NCBI RefSeq assembly: GCF_040939455.1
Contig: NC_134122.1
Span: 34,266,001 to 34,330,000 of the forward strand
DNA length: 64,000 nt
Direction: 5' to 3'
Source: Microcebus murinus
Taxonomy: Eukaryota > Chordata > Mammalia > Primates > Cheirogaleidae
The position numbers and the translations under genes were made by a program. Shown here one piece after another: positions 13,481 to 24,372 of this stretch. A model generated the notes under the pieces. It was not told the DNA's origin, made no database searches, and worked only from the letters and a program-made list of their open reading frames with translations. Positions within the stretch are counted from its first letter, which is position 1. Each line of letters begins with the position of its first letter.

Positions 13481-13605
13481 TACAGGGTGCCCCAAAAGTC
13501 TCCATACAAAGGAAAAATTTAGTAATGAGTATTCTGTAAAAAAAGGTACATTTAGCTACAATTTCCCATTTTCCCTATGTATGGAGACTTTTGGACCACC
13601 CTGTA
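13481..13605. mobile_element. Compact mariner/Tc1-like MITE flanked by TA
   Basis: A 121-bp unit lies between TA dinucleotides at 13481-13482 and 13604-13605. The left end reads CAGGGTGCCCCAAAAGTCTC and the right end, reverse-complemented, reads CAGGGTGGTCCAAAAGTCTC. The similarity continues through CATACA, giving about 26 bp of terminal repeat with two differences. TA flanks and CAGGG termini are the hallmarks of the Tc1/mariner superfamily. No coding capacity is present. The termini are not those of MADE1 or of the Tigger1 in this window, and I cannot name the family. Confidence 0.75.
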
Positions 13606-13944
13606 AATCATGGTCTACCCGGCCCTCTTGCCAGCGTTAGCTCCCCCTTCCTGTTTTTTTGCTTTGAGATCAGTCCCTTAGTCCTGCCTCATCTCTGATT
13701 CTCTCATTACTCCTTGGCTTCTCTTGTTTCCCTCCCCAGTCTAGACTAGATACTTGAACTATAGCGTACAGTCTGCCATCTCTGCAGCTGTATATGCCTG
13801 TCATTTTCGAGATATGGGATATTTTGGGGTTTGACTTCTCACTGCTTTTACTGCCCTTTCTCAGTCTCTTTCATTGATTATTATCTTGTCAATTTCCTTG
13901 ACTGTGACTACCCTGCCCCAACATTCTTTTGACTATTCATTATG
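13606..13944. other. Unassigned non-coding sequence
   Basis: About 340 bp, pyrimidine-rich, with no repeat or coding signal recognised. Confidence 0.4.
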
Positions 13945-14440
13945 TTTGCTTCATCTTTTAAAATTTATTATTAAATAAAGTTACAAAAAATAATGTAATA
14001 AATATTTACATACGCACCATCCAGCTTTAAAAATATAATATTTCCAGTATCCTTGAAGCCCTCGTTGTAATTCTGACTATGTTTTCTCCCTGAAATTATT
14101 ATTTAGGTTATAAATTTCTTTATACATTTTCTACATGTGAAACCCAACAAATAATATGCAGTATGTTTATATTTTGAAAAATTGTATCTTACTACTTATA
14201 TACTTTTGCAGCTTTTTAAACTGAAGATTATGTTTGTGCAGTTAATTCAGGTTGCTATATTTCACTCTTCCACTACTATATAATATTCTATTTTAAGCCT
14301 ATGCCACCATTTATCTATTCTGTTTATGAACATTTAAGTTGTTTTTATTTTCCACTATTACAAACAATGCTTCTGTGAACATTCCTACAGAAATCTCCTT
14401 GCACATGTCTATTTATTGTCTCAACAAATTGTATTGAGCA
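13945..14440 (-). mobile_element. Old L1M-type 3' end (antisense)
   Basis: It has the antisense 3' wording common to old mammalian L1s: TACATACGCACCATCCAGCT near the 3' end, then TATTCTGTTTATGAACATTT and ACAAACAATGCTTCTGTGAA. Very diverged, so the subfamily is not assignable by eye. Confidence 0.5.
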
Positions 14441-14632
14441 CTTATTAGTGCTTGATGTGATTGATAAAAGACTGCTGAAGCAAGTCTTATCTTCAAGCCA
14501 TAAAGTCTTAAAGCCATGTCTTCTAGAGAGGACATGCAGGCAAATTCTGTTCCAAGAATCTTCTCACCTGCCTTCTTTATTCCCATTTAAACTCTCCTTT
14601 ATCATCTTCCACATTTCTGCTAGAGTTAACTT

Positions 14633-14633
14633 T

Positions 14634-14692
<59 letters not shown>

Positions 14693-14981
14693 TTTTTGAG
14701 ACAGAGTCTCACTCTATTGCCTGGGTTAGAGTGTGCCATGGCGTCAGCCTAGCTCACAGCAACCTCAAACTCCTGGGTTTAGGTGATTCTCCTGCCACAA
14801 CCTCCCAAAGTAGCTGGGACTACAGGCATGCGCCACCATGCCCAGCTAATTTTTTCTATTTTTTAGTAGAGATGGGCTCTCACTCTTGCTCAGGCTAGTC
14901 TCAAACTCCTCAGCTCAAACGATCCACCAGCCTTGGCCTCCCAGAGTTCTAGGATTACAGGCTTGAGCCACCGCGCCCGGC
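14633..14981 (-). mobile_element. Lemur-type Alu with long (TTTA)n tail and target-site duplication
   Basis: The target-site duplication CTAGAGTTAACTT is at 14620-14632 and 14982-14994. The poly(A) tail complement is an expanded (TTTA)n array at about 14633-14696. The body shows the strepsirrhine-style left arm (GCGTCAGCCTAGCTCACAGC), the right arm (CTCTTGCTCAGGCTAGTCTC) and a 5' end GCCACCGCGCCCGGCC. Relatively well preserved, it is the best single clue to the host lineage. Confidence 0.9.
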
Positions 14982-14994
14982 CTAGAGTTAACTT

Positions 14995-17879
14995 CTTAAA
15001 CACAGTTTTAATCATTATTGTGCTCAAAAACATCCAGTGGCCCTTTGTTGCTTATATGTTGAAGTTAGTACTCAGCTTGCTATTCAAGAACCATCCTGGC
15101 CTAACCTTTTCTTCTATCCACATCTTACCCACACACCCTTCTGTGTCAGTGTTTCTTCCCTTTCATGAGTCTCAGTTATGTTCCTTTACCATCAGCTATC
15201 ATTCCTGTTTTGAACTTTATCCAGGATGTTGAAATTTTACTTAATTTTCAAGATCCAAATGGAATGCTTTCTTATCCATGAACATTTTGCACCTCTTGTC
15301 TGATTCTAACTATATGGCAGCTAGCTGGGTATACATTTGTTTAGCTGACTAGGAGCAGGACCAATATGGTAATTGCCTCAAACATAGTAGGACCTCATTA
15401 ATTAAAATAATAATTATAATCAAATTGAATTGAATGGATCATTTGGTTCTAGGCTTTGCTGTTAAAACTCTTTAATGGTACTAATGGGAGGAGGGGTTAG
15501 AAATAGAGTGAATGTTTCAATTTTGTTATAGTTTTTAAATGTTTCTGGCTCTCAATAAGTGCTTGTAGCTTACTAACCAGGCAGCCATCCTAAGAGGGAT
15601 ACTTACCACATCAAAGTGGGGTAGGTTGAGGAGAAAAGTGACTTTAGTAAGAGGGACAGATTCTTCGTTTTTTAAAAAAGGCCATATTCTCACCTAAAAG
15701 GATCTTACTAAAGCATACTTACCTAGGCCCCATTCTCATCTCTTGGTCAACTACATTCAGCATTTTGGGTGGCGGTTCAGGTTGATGACCTGTCATTGAT
15801 TATGCCCTCCTACTTATGTCCTGTCCCAGGGTGGAAGGAAGATGCAGCTGCTTGTGAACAAGGGGAAGCCTGAGTCCACTGTGTCCACGTTTCCATTTTG
15901 AAGGAAATGGGAGAAATGAGGCCAGTGATTTGATAAATTATATCAAAAATAGACCCTTCATGCTAATGGAGTGTGAAGAAGCTGATGTACTGGAGATGAT
16001 CTATAATATTTCATATTTCTCTGAGGAGAAAAATGATAAACTTGATGATGTGTGATTTATTCATGTTTCTTCAGATGAGGAAAAAAATCCTCAAGTCAAC
16101 TGCCTGTTTCTCACTCGTAGAAGCTGGCATGTGTATTTTACACTGGGATTGGAGGCTGGGCTTATTTAGAGAAATGCCTAGAGAAACCTTGATTAATCAC
16201 CAGACCTTTGGCAGTTGGTTGGGAGAGGGTAATTACAATAGAACTGCTACTGTTTTATCATCACTATTTTATGGCTCTATACCACCAGGTGACAAATGTG
16301 TTAATTATTGCATTTTGTATCCTGGACCATTCTTGGCTGCCCCTCCCCTCATGGTTTTGGCCCTTAGTCCTCCCTGCAGCTCAGCCCTGGACAGCCATAA
16401 CTTCTACAATCAAAGAACTGTTCTTTGGAAACCATGCTGAGAGGGACATGGCTATCAGCCCTGCTGTGTGCAGACTCTAACCACAGGGGATCTGGTTAAT
16501 TCTCTTTCCTTCTCCTCTGCCCATCACCCTTTGGGTCAAGTGCTGCTCAAAGACAGAAGCTCTACTTGCTTCTTTAATAACTGAAAATGGCACCCCTGGA
16601 CTGGGCCATTTCACTCTAAATAGCCCCCTAGAGGAGGTTAGAAACAGAGGTTGTCTTAGGCAAGGAGTTTAGCAGCTAAAATTGTCCTTTTTCATTCTTT
16701 TTTCTTGGTCTTTCTTTTCTTGCTTTCTTTTCTTTTTTTTGCTGCCCCTTCCTTGCTTACCATACCTAAAGAAAGCTTCACAAGCATGCCTATAATTTAG
16801 TGACATCATTTTACAGCAGCTGAAAGAAATGAACTTTAAAGAAATAACTCAGTAGATATGTCATGGGGAACTATCTATTGTAGTTTGGCCACTGAAGGTA
16901 GGTTGTAGAGTAATTTTTAGATGGGTCAGATTTTCTTTAAGAAGTAGCTCATTAATTGATACCTTAGCATTTCATTTTCTTCTGTAACTCGGGTATACAG
17001 CTTTTCATTGACAATCATCTCTTCTTTTGCTGCAGAACATATTCAAATAAGTACATTTATGGTGCCTGACCTTCCAAAGAAAACCGGTAGATTATATACT
17101 TATATAAACATAAGGAGCCAAAGAATGTAGAAAGTAACTCCCAAACTAGCCACAGAGAAGAAATGCCATGGGTGGAGAGCAAAGCCTGTGCAAAAGGTGG
17201 GGAAGACTTCCTGGGAGTTCCATCCCCAGGAAGGAGAATTTCTTTTGACCATCCATTTTTGCTGGAACTGGGGTGCCACATCTTTTGCCCTCTGGCTAAG
17301 TTTTTGTTTATTGTGTGTCTCTCCATCTAGAATTCCCAGTTTTTATAAGACGTGATACCTCATTTATGGTCAATATATAATTTTGAGTAAATGAATAAAT
17401 AAAGGAAAAAAGAAATCTGAACATATAAATTTCTTCTTTTTGATTAGACAGGGTTTCGACTATATTTGAAGGTTTGAAGCTTCTTCGACTCTCTCTCCCT
17501 CTTTTTTATTTTCCCTGCTCCAAACGTTGCCTAAAACCAAAGAAGAAATTCCCTCTCATTGATCTAGTGGCTCCAGATAAGAGGCACCTACCCTTCTTTG
17601 TCTTTCAGAAGCTACAAGTATGCCCCTGAGGAAACCAAGCCCTGGGAAGATCCTTTATTTACAATATTAAATTTCTTTTTTGTGATTGAGCTGGATACTT
17701 ACACAGATTTCTTTCAGTGTTTCCTTTCTTTCAAGCCTATATTTTGGCATAATCAGTACTAATAATATAACTATTCATCCTAATTATGATTTATATATGA
17801 AAATGAGACAAATTTGTCTGCCACCAAATATGACTATTAGAAGTTTTTGAAACTCTTACTATTTAATATTTTTCATTAT
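14995..17879. other. Unassigned non-coding sequence
   Basis: 2.9 kb without a recognised repeat or exon. The frames at 16033-16440 and 16208-16480 overlap in different registers and carry no family signature. A CTTTT-rich tract lies at about 16687-16740. Confidence 0.45.
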
Positions 17880-17995
17880 TTATGCATATCTGCATTAGAT
17901 TTTAAACTTCTTAAAGTAATGTTTTATTTATTTTTGTATTTCCATTGCCTAGCAAAGGATGGCACATAGTGGCCCTTCATGAATTGATACTCACT
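17880..17995 (+). mobile_element. L2 3'-end fragment
   Basis: Weak match to the L2 tail: TAAACTTCTTAAAGTAATGT, then CCTAGCAAAGGATGGCACAT and a CTCA-type ending. Diverged. Confidence 0.5.
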
Positions 17996-18814
17996 AGCGT
18001 ATCGTAGGAATTCATTTGCAACACCTCTGGCATCTCTCTGATCCATCAGGAATAGCAAATTATATAAGTTGTCAAAATCAATGGTTTTGGTTTGGGCTCA
18101 GGTGACATTAAACTATTTTTTCCGGCAGTAATTAAGAATAAGATCAATGGCTCATTGAGGCCTTTTCAGGTATGTGAGGCCACCTGTCTCACTATTTGTG
18201 ATTGCAGGACCACATGTATTTCATTCATCTAGAGACTGAAAATTATTTAATTTGGGTTTGCAAAGAAAGAAGACCCTAAGTGTGGCCATATTTTATGTTA
18301 TTTAGGATTGAAAATCAGTCATGAAACCATTTTTTTATGTTCTACTTTTGGAGATCAAATTATGATAAGTTTTTTTAAAAGCAATAATAACCTAGACTCA
18401 AGCTTATATATTTAGGTTATTAAGTATGAAATGCCTGATTTCCTTAAGTACTAAGTTTGATGGTTGATATCTCTGACATTTCACTTTGACACTTATTGTT
18501 TTATTTTTGTGTGTGTGAAGGTACATCCTCATTCTTTCAAATGCATGGTCTGGCTTGTGATTATGTTTCCCATTTTTTTTAGATCAATTTTTGTGAAACC
18601 CATGGGTAAGTCAAAAATTCGAGCCATTTTCAAATATGCCTTCTGTCAGGGAACCAGTGCAGTACAGACAGTTGGAAATATCATGAAGTGTTTGGGAAGG
18701 ATGTGAAGTGTTTGGGAAGGATGTGGCTAATGAATGCACACTATGGCGATGGTCTGAGAAGTTCCATTCTAGGGATTTTAATCTTGAAAATCAGCCATGT
18801 GGGCGACCTGAGCA

Positions 18815-19600
18815 TTTGATTTATATTATTTTGCTTCATTATTATCTGATTGTTAACTGGCAGGGTCATTTAGAGGAACTCTCTCCTGAAAAAATGAGGA
18901 ACGAGCCTGTGCAGTCAGCTCTCCTCTTGCAATAGTGACATCATCTTTAGAACATGCTATTTTTATTTTATTTTATTTTATTTTTTAATTTCAGCATATT
19001 ATAGGGGTACAAATGTTAAGGTTACCTATATTGCCCATGTTCCCCCTCCCCCCTCAAGTCAGAGCTTCAAGAGTGATCATCCCCTAAACGTTGCACACCT
19101 CACTCATTGTGTTTGTATATACCTATCCCCTCCTCCCTCCTCCCACCTGCCCGACACCCGATAAGTGTTATTCCTATATGTCCACTGAGGTGTTGATCAG
19201 TTAATACCAATTTGCTGGTGAGTACATGTGGTGCTTGCTTTTCTATTCTTGAGATACTTCACTTAGTAGAATGGGTTCCAGCTCTATCCAGGAAAATATA
19301 AGAGGTGCTATATCACCATTGTTTTTTAAAGCTGAATAGTACTCCATGGTATACATATACCACATTTTATTAATCCACTTATGAATTGATGGACACTTGG
19401 GTTGTTTCTACAACTTTGCAATTGTGAATTGTGCTGCTATAAACATTCAAGTGCAGGTGTCTTTTTCATAAAATGACTTTTGATCTTTTGGGTAGATGCC
19501 CAGTAGTGGAATTGCTGGATCCAATGGTAGATCTACTTGTATCACTTTAAGTTATCTCCATATTGTTTTCCACAGAGGTTGAACTAGTTTGCAGTCCCAC
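18815..19600 (-). repeat. Inserted arm of a 786-bp inverted duplication (L1 fragment plus unique flank)
   Basis: In reverse orientation this block is 641 bp of L1 (3' part, truncated in ORF2 just after the CWW-region, up to its A-rich tail) continuous with about 145 bp of non-L1 sequence. Read base by base it equals 23100-23885 reverse-complemented, with identical length and no difference that I could find, including the (TTTTA) tail length. It sits between the GRPE and VENDE codons of the mariner transposase. It ends without a poly(A) tail and without an evident target-site duplication. Because the matching arm has its own L1 insertion duplication, this arm is the derived copy. Confidence 0.9.
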
Positions 19601-19612
19601 GGTGGAAGGTGG
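19601..19612 (+). other. Junction duplication at insertion edge
   Basis: GGTGGAAGGTGGAAAATG reads as a short GGTGGAA repeat right at the insertion edge. Only one GTGGAAAATG is expected from mariner coding sense. It may be a small templated addition made during repair. Confidence 0.4.
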
Positions 19613-20491
19613 AAAATGATGAGCCGAATGAAAGCTATAGTGGAAGTAAATCCATCTCAACTTACATGTGAATTAGCAGCAAGGTTTGGCCTTACTATTC
19701 CAACATTATTGGACCATTGAAACAAATCATCAAGATAAAAAAGCTAGATAGATGGGTTCTACATAAATTAAATGAGCATCAGAAGAGAAATCATCTCGAA
19801 GCTTGCCTTTCTCTGCTGTCATGATATAAAAGCAAACCATTTCCATACTGTATTGTTACGTGTGATGAAAAATGGATTCTTTTTGACAATTTCAAGTGTT
19901 CACAATGGTTGGGTAGAGGTGAAATGCCGAAACATGGTCCCAAACCGAATATTCATCAAAAAAAGTCAATGGTGTCTGTTTAATGGTCCATTGCTGATAT
20001 CCACTACAACTTCATGAAACCTGGTCAGTTGATTACAGCAGATGTCTACTGCAACCCATTGGATGAAATGATGAGGATGCTTGTGATTAAGCAGCCAAGA
20101 TTGGTCAATAGAGACAGGCCAGTTCTCTTACCAGACAATACTAGACTGTATGTCACACAAATAATGCTTCTCAAACTATAGAAGCTGGACTTGGAAACTC
20201 TCTGTCATCCACTGTATTCACCAGACCTTTCACCAACTGAGTACCACTTCGTTCAGGCTTTGGACCACTTCTTGCAAGAAAAATATTCAGTTTTCCCCAA
20301 CAAGATGTGGAAAATGCCTTTCACAATTTCATGGCCACTCTGCAGGCTTCTTCACTGCCTTCATTAAACAAGCTACCATTAAGATGGCCAAATAGATGCC
20401 AATAGTTTAGGTGTATACTTTGATTAATTGTACCACTTCTTGTTTGAGATTTAATAAACTAAACTTTTGATTTGAAATCAGACATTTTATA

Positions 20492-20693
20492 TTTAATGAT
20501 TTAATAATTTGAACCATAATGTCTTTATGTATGTGGAGTCAAAGAACAAAAAGAGTTGATGGATATATGAAGGGAGAAGTCTTATATTGTTCTTGGAATA
20601 TGTTGCCACTAGTGTCATAGTGGTGTTTACACAGGCTCCCTGCTAAGTCAGGAATGGTATGAGATTGAGGGATCTAGTATACTCATGTTAGAG
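20492..20693. other. Unassigned non-coding sequence
   Basis: No repeat recognised. Confidence 0.4.
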
Positions 20694-20745
20694 TGTTGTG
20701 TGTGAGTAGGGTGTGTGAGTAGGGTGTGTGTGAGTAGGGTGTTGG
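20694..20745 (+). repeat. Short GT-rich minisatellite
   Basis: Three to four imperfect units of GTGTGTGAGTAGG, of 13-15 bp. Probably length-variable. Confidence 0.75.
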
Positions 20746-20789
20746 TGGTTGTTATATTTTTGGCTTTTTATGTATAAAGAAAAGATAAA

Positions 20790-20910
20790 CTGAGATAGCC
20801 TAACTTTGCCTCAAATCTGGCAGCTAATAAATGGTAGAGTTAGCATTCATTCTGAGGTATTCTGGCTTTATAATCTGTGCTCTTAACCACTATTCTATGC
20901 ACTGCCTTTG
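20790..20910 (-). mobile_element. MIR fragment
   Basis: Antisense MIR 5' half: GGCAGCTAATAAATGGTAGA, then GGCTTTATAATCTGTGCTCT and TTAACCACTATTCTATGCAC. Confidence 0.65.
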
Positions 20911-22598
20911 CAAATTGAATTTCAGTAGATTAGTTCAGTAGATGAGTTCAGTAGATTAGTAGGAGATTAGTAAGGAAACCATTCCAAAGAGTTTTTTTAA
21001 TTATATGGACTTGAGACTATAACTTGTGACAGTGAAAATGTCCCCACTTCACTTCATCTGTAACTTTCTGATCTTAATATGATAGTCACATTTGTTATCG
21101 TGGTGTTTAGGATAAGTTTAAGGAAATCTGATCACTTTCTGCTTGATCTAAGATATATAGACAGATATGTTTGTGTGCATGTATATATCACATATATAAG
21201 ATATAAATATAAATTTGAGATCATATGGAAATAGTAAGGTAATTACCTATTAAATCATTTATACTGGCCTCTGGTTGAGATGTTTACATGATTTTTTTTT
21301 CCTCAAGCCTTGTCTTTCAGGTGCATATAGACTGGATTATGCTTAAATATTCATTTGGCCAAGTCTATTCCTCTTTAGTTAAGAGGTCATTTTGTGAAAA
21401 ATTAGACTGCAGTAAAGCAGTCATTTCAGCCTTGATGTTCCATGAGGGAAGGTTTGTCATTACTGCTACTACTTCTGGCAGTAAAATCACCTGAACGTAT
21501 TATTCAAATTAATGGTTTCTTTAACTGCATGGCTTTCAAAGGTTTCTTCTGCTGATACCAGACATCTAAGAATCAGTTATGTGTAGTAATAAGAGGAAGA
21601 ATACATATTGTCAGGCATACTCAACTAACCTTGTTTTAGAATCACACCAGGAAAAGGAAGTTGTTAGTGCTTATGCCAGGTAACTGGAAGACATCTTTGT
21701 AATATTAATGGCCCTGTTGGGCTATTGCTCCTCCTGCCAGAATGATTTTCCCATTCATGTAGCAAAGGGAAGGATCTAAAGCCTTTAGCATGTACTAATT
21801 CACTTGATAAAATCTAGGTTCTTGATAAACAAGTGATATTAAAACCCCCAAAGTTAATTAACACATGATAAACCTTTCATTTACTTTCTCAATCCCTCAT
21901 ATTCACTAATAATAATACACCAACAGTTATTGGGTGTCTTTGATGTTCCAGAAGCACTTGTTAAATGCTTCTATATGGAGGGAAATGTTTTCAGTGGGGG
22001 TAGTACTTCTCCATACAGTGAAACATGAACTTTTTTTTTTTTTTTACTGAGGGTAGGATTTTATGATTTCACAGCTGCTGCTTGAGTTAGGACAGTGTAT
22101 GGCTGAGGAACATTTTAAATGGAGGGATGGCCTCAATCAGTAGAAGTGGAAATTAGTTGGGTTATACATAAGTATATCTGAAATTAGCAGCCCCTTAGGT
22201 GGAACCTTGACAAAAAGAACTGTCATGTTTGATGAATATGCCATGAGTTTGAAGAATGGTGAAGGCAGAATTCTGCATCCTTTTTAGCTTTCTTGAGAAC
22301 TTTCTATGAGATTGATTCTCACCATCATCTAAATATGAGTGATGTGCCCTGCTCTTAGGGAATTCCACCATTTGTTAGCCAGTGGACATAAATGGGTATT
22401 CTGTTTCTTTTATTAACTATTTATTTTGTCTAAAAGTCTAGATACATATTTCTCTTTGTATGTAGGAAAGGAAACGTACCTATAGAAAATTTTGAGTGAG
22501 CCAAAGTATATATAGGAATCCAGTAAATATAGGAATTGTACTAACAATGATCAGAATTGCTCAACACTAGTGATAACCTGATGAAAAGAAAGACCATC
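20911..22598. other. Unassigned non-coding sequence
   Basis: 1.7 kb with no recognised repeat apart from a small TTCAGTAGATTAG triplication at 20931-20966 and a poly-T at about 22031-22046. The frame at 21288-21494 has no features. Confidence 0.45.
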
Positions 22599-22612
22599 AA
22601 TAGCGTGTTCTA

Positions 22613-23738
22613 TATTGGAAATACTCTTCTAGACATTGGCCTAGGCAAAGAATTTATGAAGAAGACTCCAAAGGCAATCATATCAGCAATAAAAATAAAT
22701 AAATGGGACCTTATCAAATTAAAAAGCTTTTGCACAGCCTAAGAAACTGTCAAGAGAGCAAACAGACAACCCACAGAATGGAAGAAAATTTTCGCAGGAT
22801 ACACATAAAGGGCTGATAACTAGAATTTATTTAGAACTCAGGAAAATCAGCAAGGAAATATCAAACAATTCTATCAAAAAATGGGCAAAGGACATGAACA
22901 GAAATTTTTCAAAATAAGACAGAATAATGGCCAATGAACATATGAAAAAATGCTCAACATCTCTAATCATGAGGGAAATGCAAATCAAAACTGCAATGAT
23001 ATATCACCTATCTCCAGTAAGAATGGCCTTTATCAAAAAGTCCCCAAACAATAAATGTTGGCATGGATGCGGAGACATAGGAACACTCCTGTGCTGCTGG
23101 TGGGACTGCAAACTAGTTCAACCTCTGTGGAAAACAATATGGAGATAACTTAAAGTGATACAAGTAGATCTACCATTGGATCCAGCAATTCCACTACTGG
23201 GCATCTACCCAAAAGATCAAAAGTCATTTTATGAAAAAGACACCTGCACTTGAATGTTTATAGCAGCACAATTCACAATTGCAAAGTTGTAGAAACAACC
23301 CAAGTGTCCATCAATTCATAAGTGGATTAATAAAATGTGGTATATGTATACCATGGAGTACTATTCAGCTTTAAAAAACAATGGTGATATAGCACCTCTT
23401 ATATTTTCCTGGATAGAGCTGGAACCCATTCTACTAAGTGAAGTATCTCAAGAATAGAAAAGCAAGCACCACATGTACTCACCAGCAAATTGGTATTAAC
23501 TGATCAACACCTCAGTGGACATATAGGAATAACACTTATCGGGTGTCGGGCAGGTGGGAGGAGGGAGGAGGGGATAGGTATATACAAACACAATGAGTGA
23601 GGTGTGCAACGTTTAGGGGATGATCACTCTTGAAGCTCTGACTTGAGGGGGGAGGGGGAACATGGGCAATATAGGTAACCTTAACATTTGTACCCCTATA
23701 ATATGCTGAAATTAAAAAATAAAATAAAATAAAATAAA
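22613..23738 (+). mobile_element. 5'-truncated L1 with target-site duplication (source of the inverted copy)
   Basis: The target-site duplication AATAGCGTGTTCTA is at 22599-22612 and AATAGCATGTTCTA at 23739-23752, with one difference. The L1 begins in ORF2 ([17 protein letters not shown]) and continues through [17 protein letters not shown] and [16 protein letters not shown] to the 3'UTR and an (AAAAT)n tail at about 23714-23738. Several in-frame stops are present. The segment from 23100 onwards, plus 133 bp of flank after the duplication start, is the part copied into the mariner at 18815-19600. Confidence 0.9.
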
Positions 23739-23885
23739 AATAGCATGTTCTAAAGATGATGTCACTATTGCAAGAGGAGAGCTGACTGCACAGGCTCGTT
23801 CCTCATTTTTTCAGGAGAGAGTTCCTCTAAATGACCCTGCCAGTTAACAATCAGATAATAATGAAGCAAAATAATATAAATCAAA
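23100..23885 (+). repeat. Donor arm of the 786-bp inverted duplication
   Basis: It covers the 3' half of the L1 at 22613-23738, the 3' target-site duplication and the unique flank to 23885. It is identical, as read by eye, to the reverse complement of 18815-19600. The two arms are separated by 3499 bp. Homology stops abruptly at both ends: 23099 is G and 23886 is A, where the other arm enters mariner sequence. Confidence 0.9.
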
Positions 23886-24249
23886 ATTGAAGAGTGACAT
23901 CCTATAGCCAAGACTTGTTAAGAAACAAGATAGAAACACCAAAAGAGGAGAGGAGGGTTGTAGTTTTTTGCTATATATAAGCCAGACTGCCTACCATGGC
24001 ATTGAATTTTGGCCAGGCAATAGTTTGATGCTGATTTCCTCAAAGAGGAAGGATTCTTGCATAGGAATAAAGTAAAAGTAACTCGTGTTTCCATGACTCT
24101 GACTTGTTACTAAAGAAGACACCCAAATACATATTTCATGAGAAAATAACAGTTATTTTGGTAGAATTTGATGTATTACATAAGTCTTAGAGCCATATTA
24201 ATGTTTACATTACCATTTGGAGGATAATAAATGTAGTTACATGAAAGAT
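23886..24249. other. Unassigned non-coding sequence
   Basis: No repeat or exon recognised. Confidence 0.4.
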
Positions 24250-24372
24250 GTGAAGTATTGCCTGTCTGAGTCTCAGTTTCTTTATCTGTAAGATGGGTGT
24301 AAATTAGAGTTGTATGCTATTAAATGATCCAGGATTATGTAAGGTGCCTGGCACTTAGCAGTTGATCAGCTC
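24250..24372 (+). mobile_element. MIR fragment
   Basis: Sense MIR core: CTGAGTCTCAGTTTCTTTAT, CTGTAAGATGGGTGTAAATT and AAGGTGCCTGGCACTTAGCA. Confidence 0.75.

Larger units (their letters stand above)
18603..20435 (+). pseudogene. Mariner transposase pseudogene
   Basis: The intact protein would be about 345 aa, with two N-terminal helix-turn-helix motifs for end binding and a DD34D catalytic domain. Visible in order: start MGKSKIRAIFKYAFCQGT at 18603; a 20-bp tandem duplication at 18685-18724 that shifts the frame; NECTLWRWSEKFHSRDF and the linker GRPE ending at 18813; the 786-bp insertion; then MKAIVEVNPSQL and LDRWVLHKLNEHQ. The first catalytic Asp is kept in CDEKWILFDN (about 19861) and the second in LLPDNTRLYV (about 20135). 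The third is replaced by Glu in SPDLSPTEYHF (about 20230). Stops, frameshifts and the changed third acidic residue make it non-functional. Confidence 0.85.
18425..20491 (+). mobile_element. Mariner transposon, full-length but inactive, with a 786-bp insertion
   Basis: The ends are inverted repeats flanked by TA: TATGAAATGCCTGATTTC at 18425-18442 against TATAAAATGTCTGATTTC read in reverse from 20491. Removing the inserted block 18815-19600 leaves about 1281 bp, the usual size of a mariner with one transposase gene. The gene runs left to right and is degraded. It looks closest to irritans-type mariners such as those known in mammals and insects, but the subfamily is not proven. Mariners move by TA-targeted cut-and-paste and are often passed horizontally. 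Confidence 0.85.

Noticed and set aside
14633..14696. (TTTA)n as an independent microsatellite
   Set aside because: It is the expanded poly(A) tail of the Alu, bounded by the Alu's target-site duplication.
16033..16480. Open frame of 135 aa, possible exon
   Set aside because: Overlapped by another frame of 90 aa and without recognisable domain or splice context that I can defend.
22613..23885. L1 3' transduction as the explanation for the inverted copy
   Set aside because: The copied segment ends in unique sequence with no poly(A) tail at the 18815 edge, and no target duplication is visible. Kept only as an alternative.
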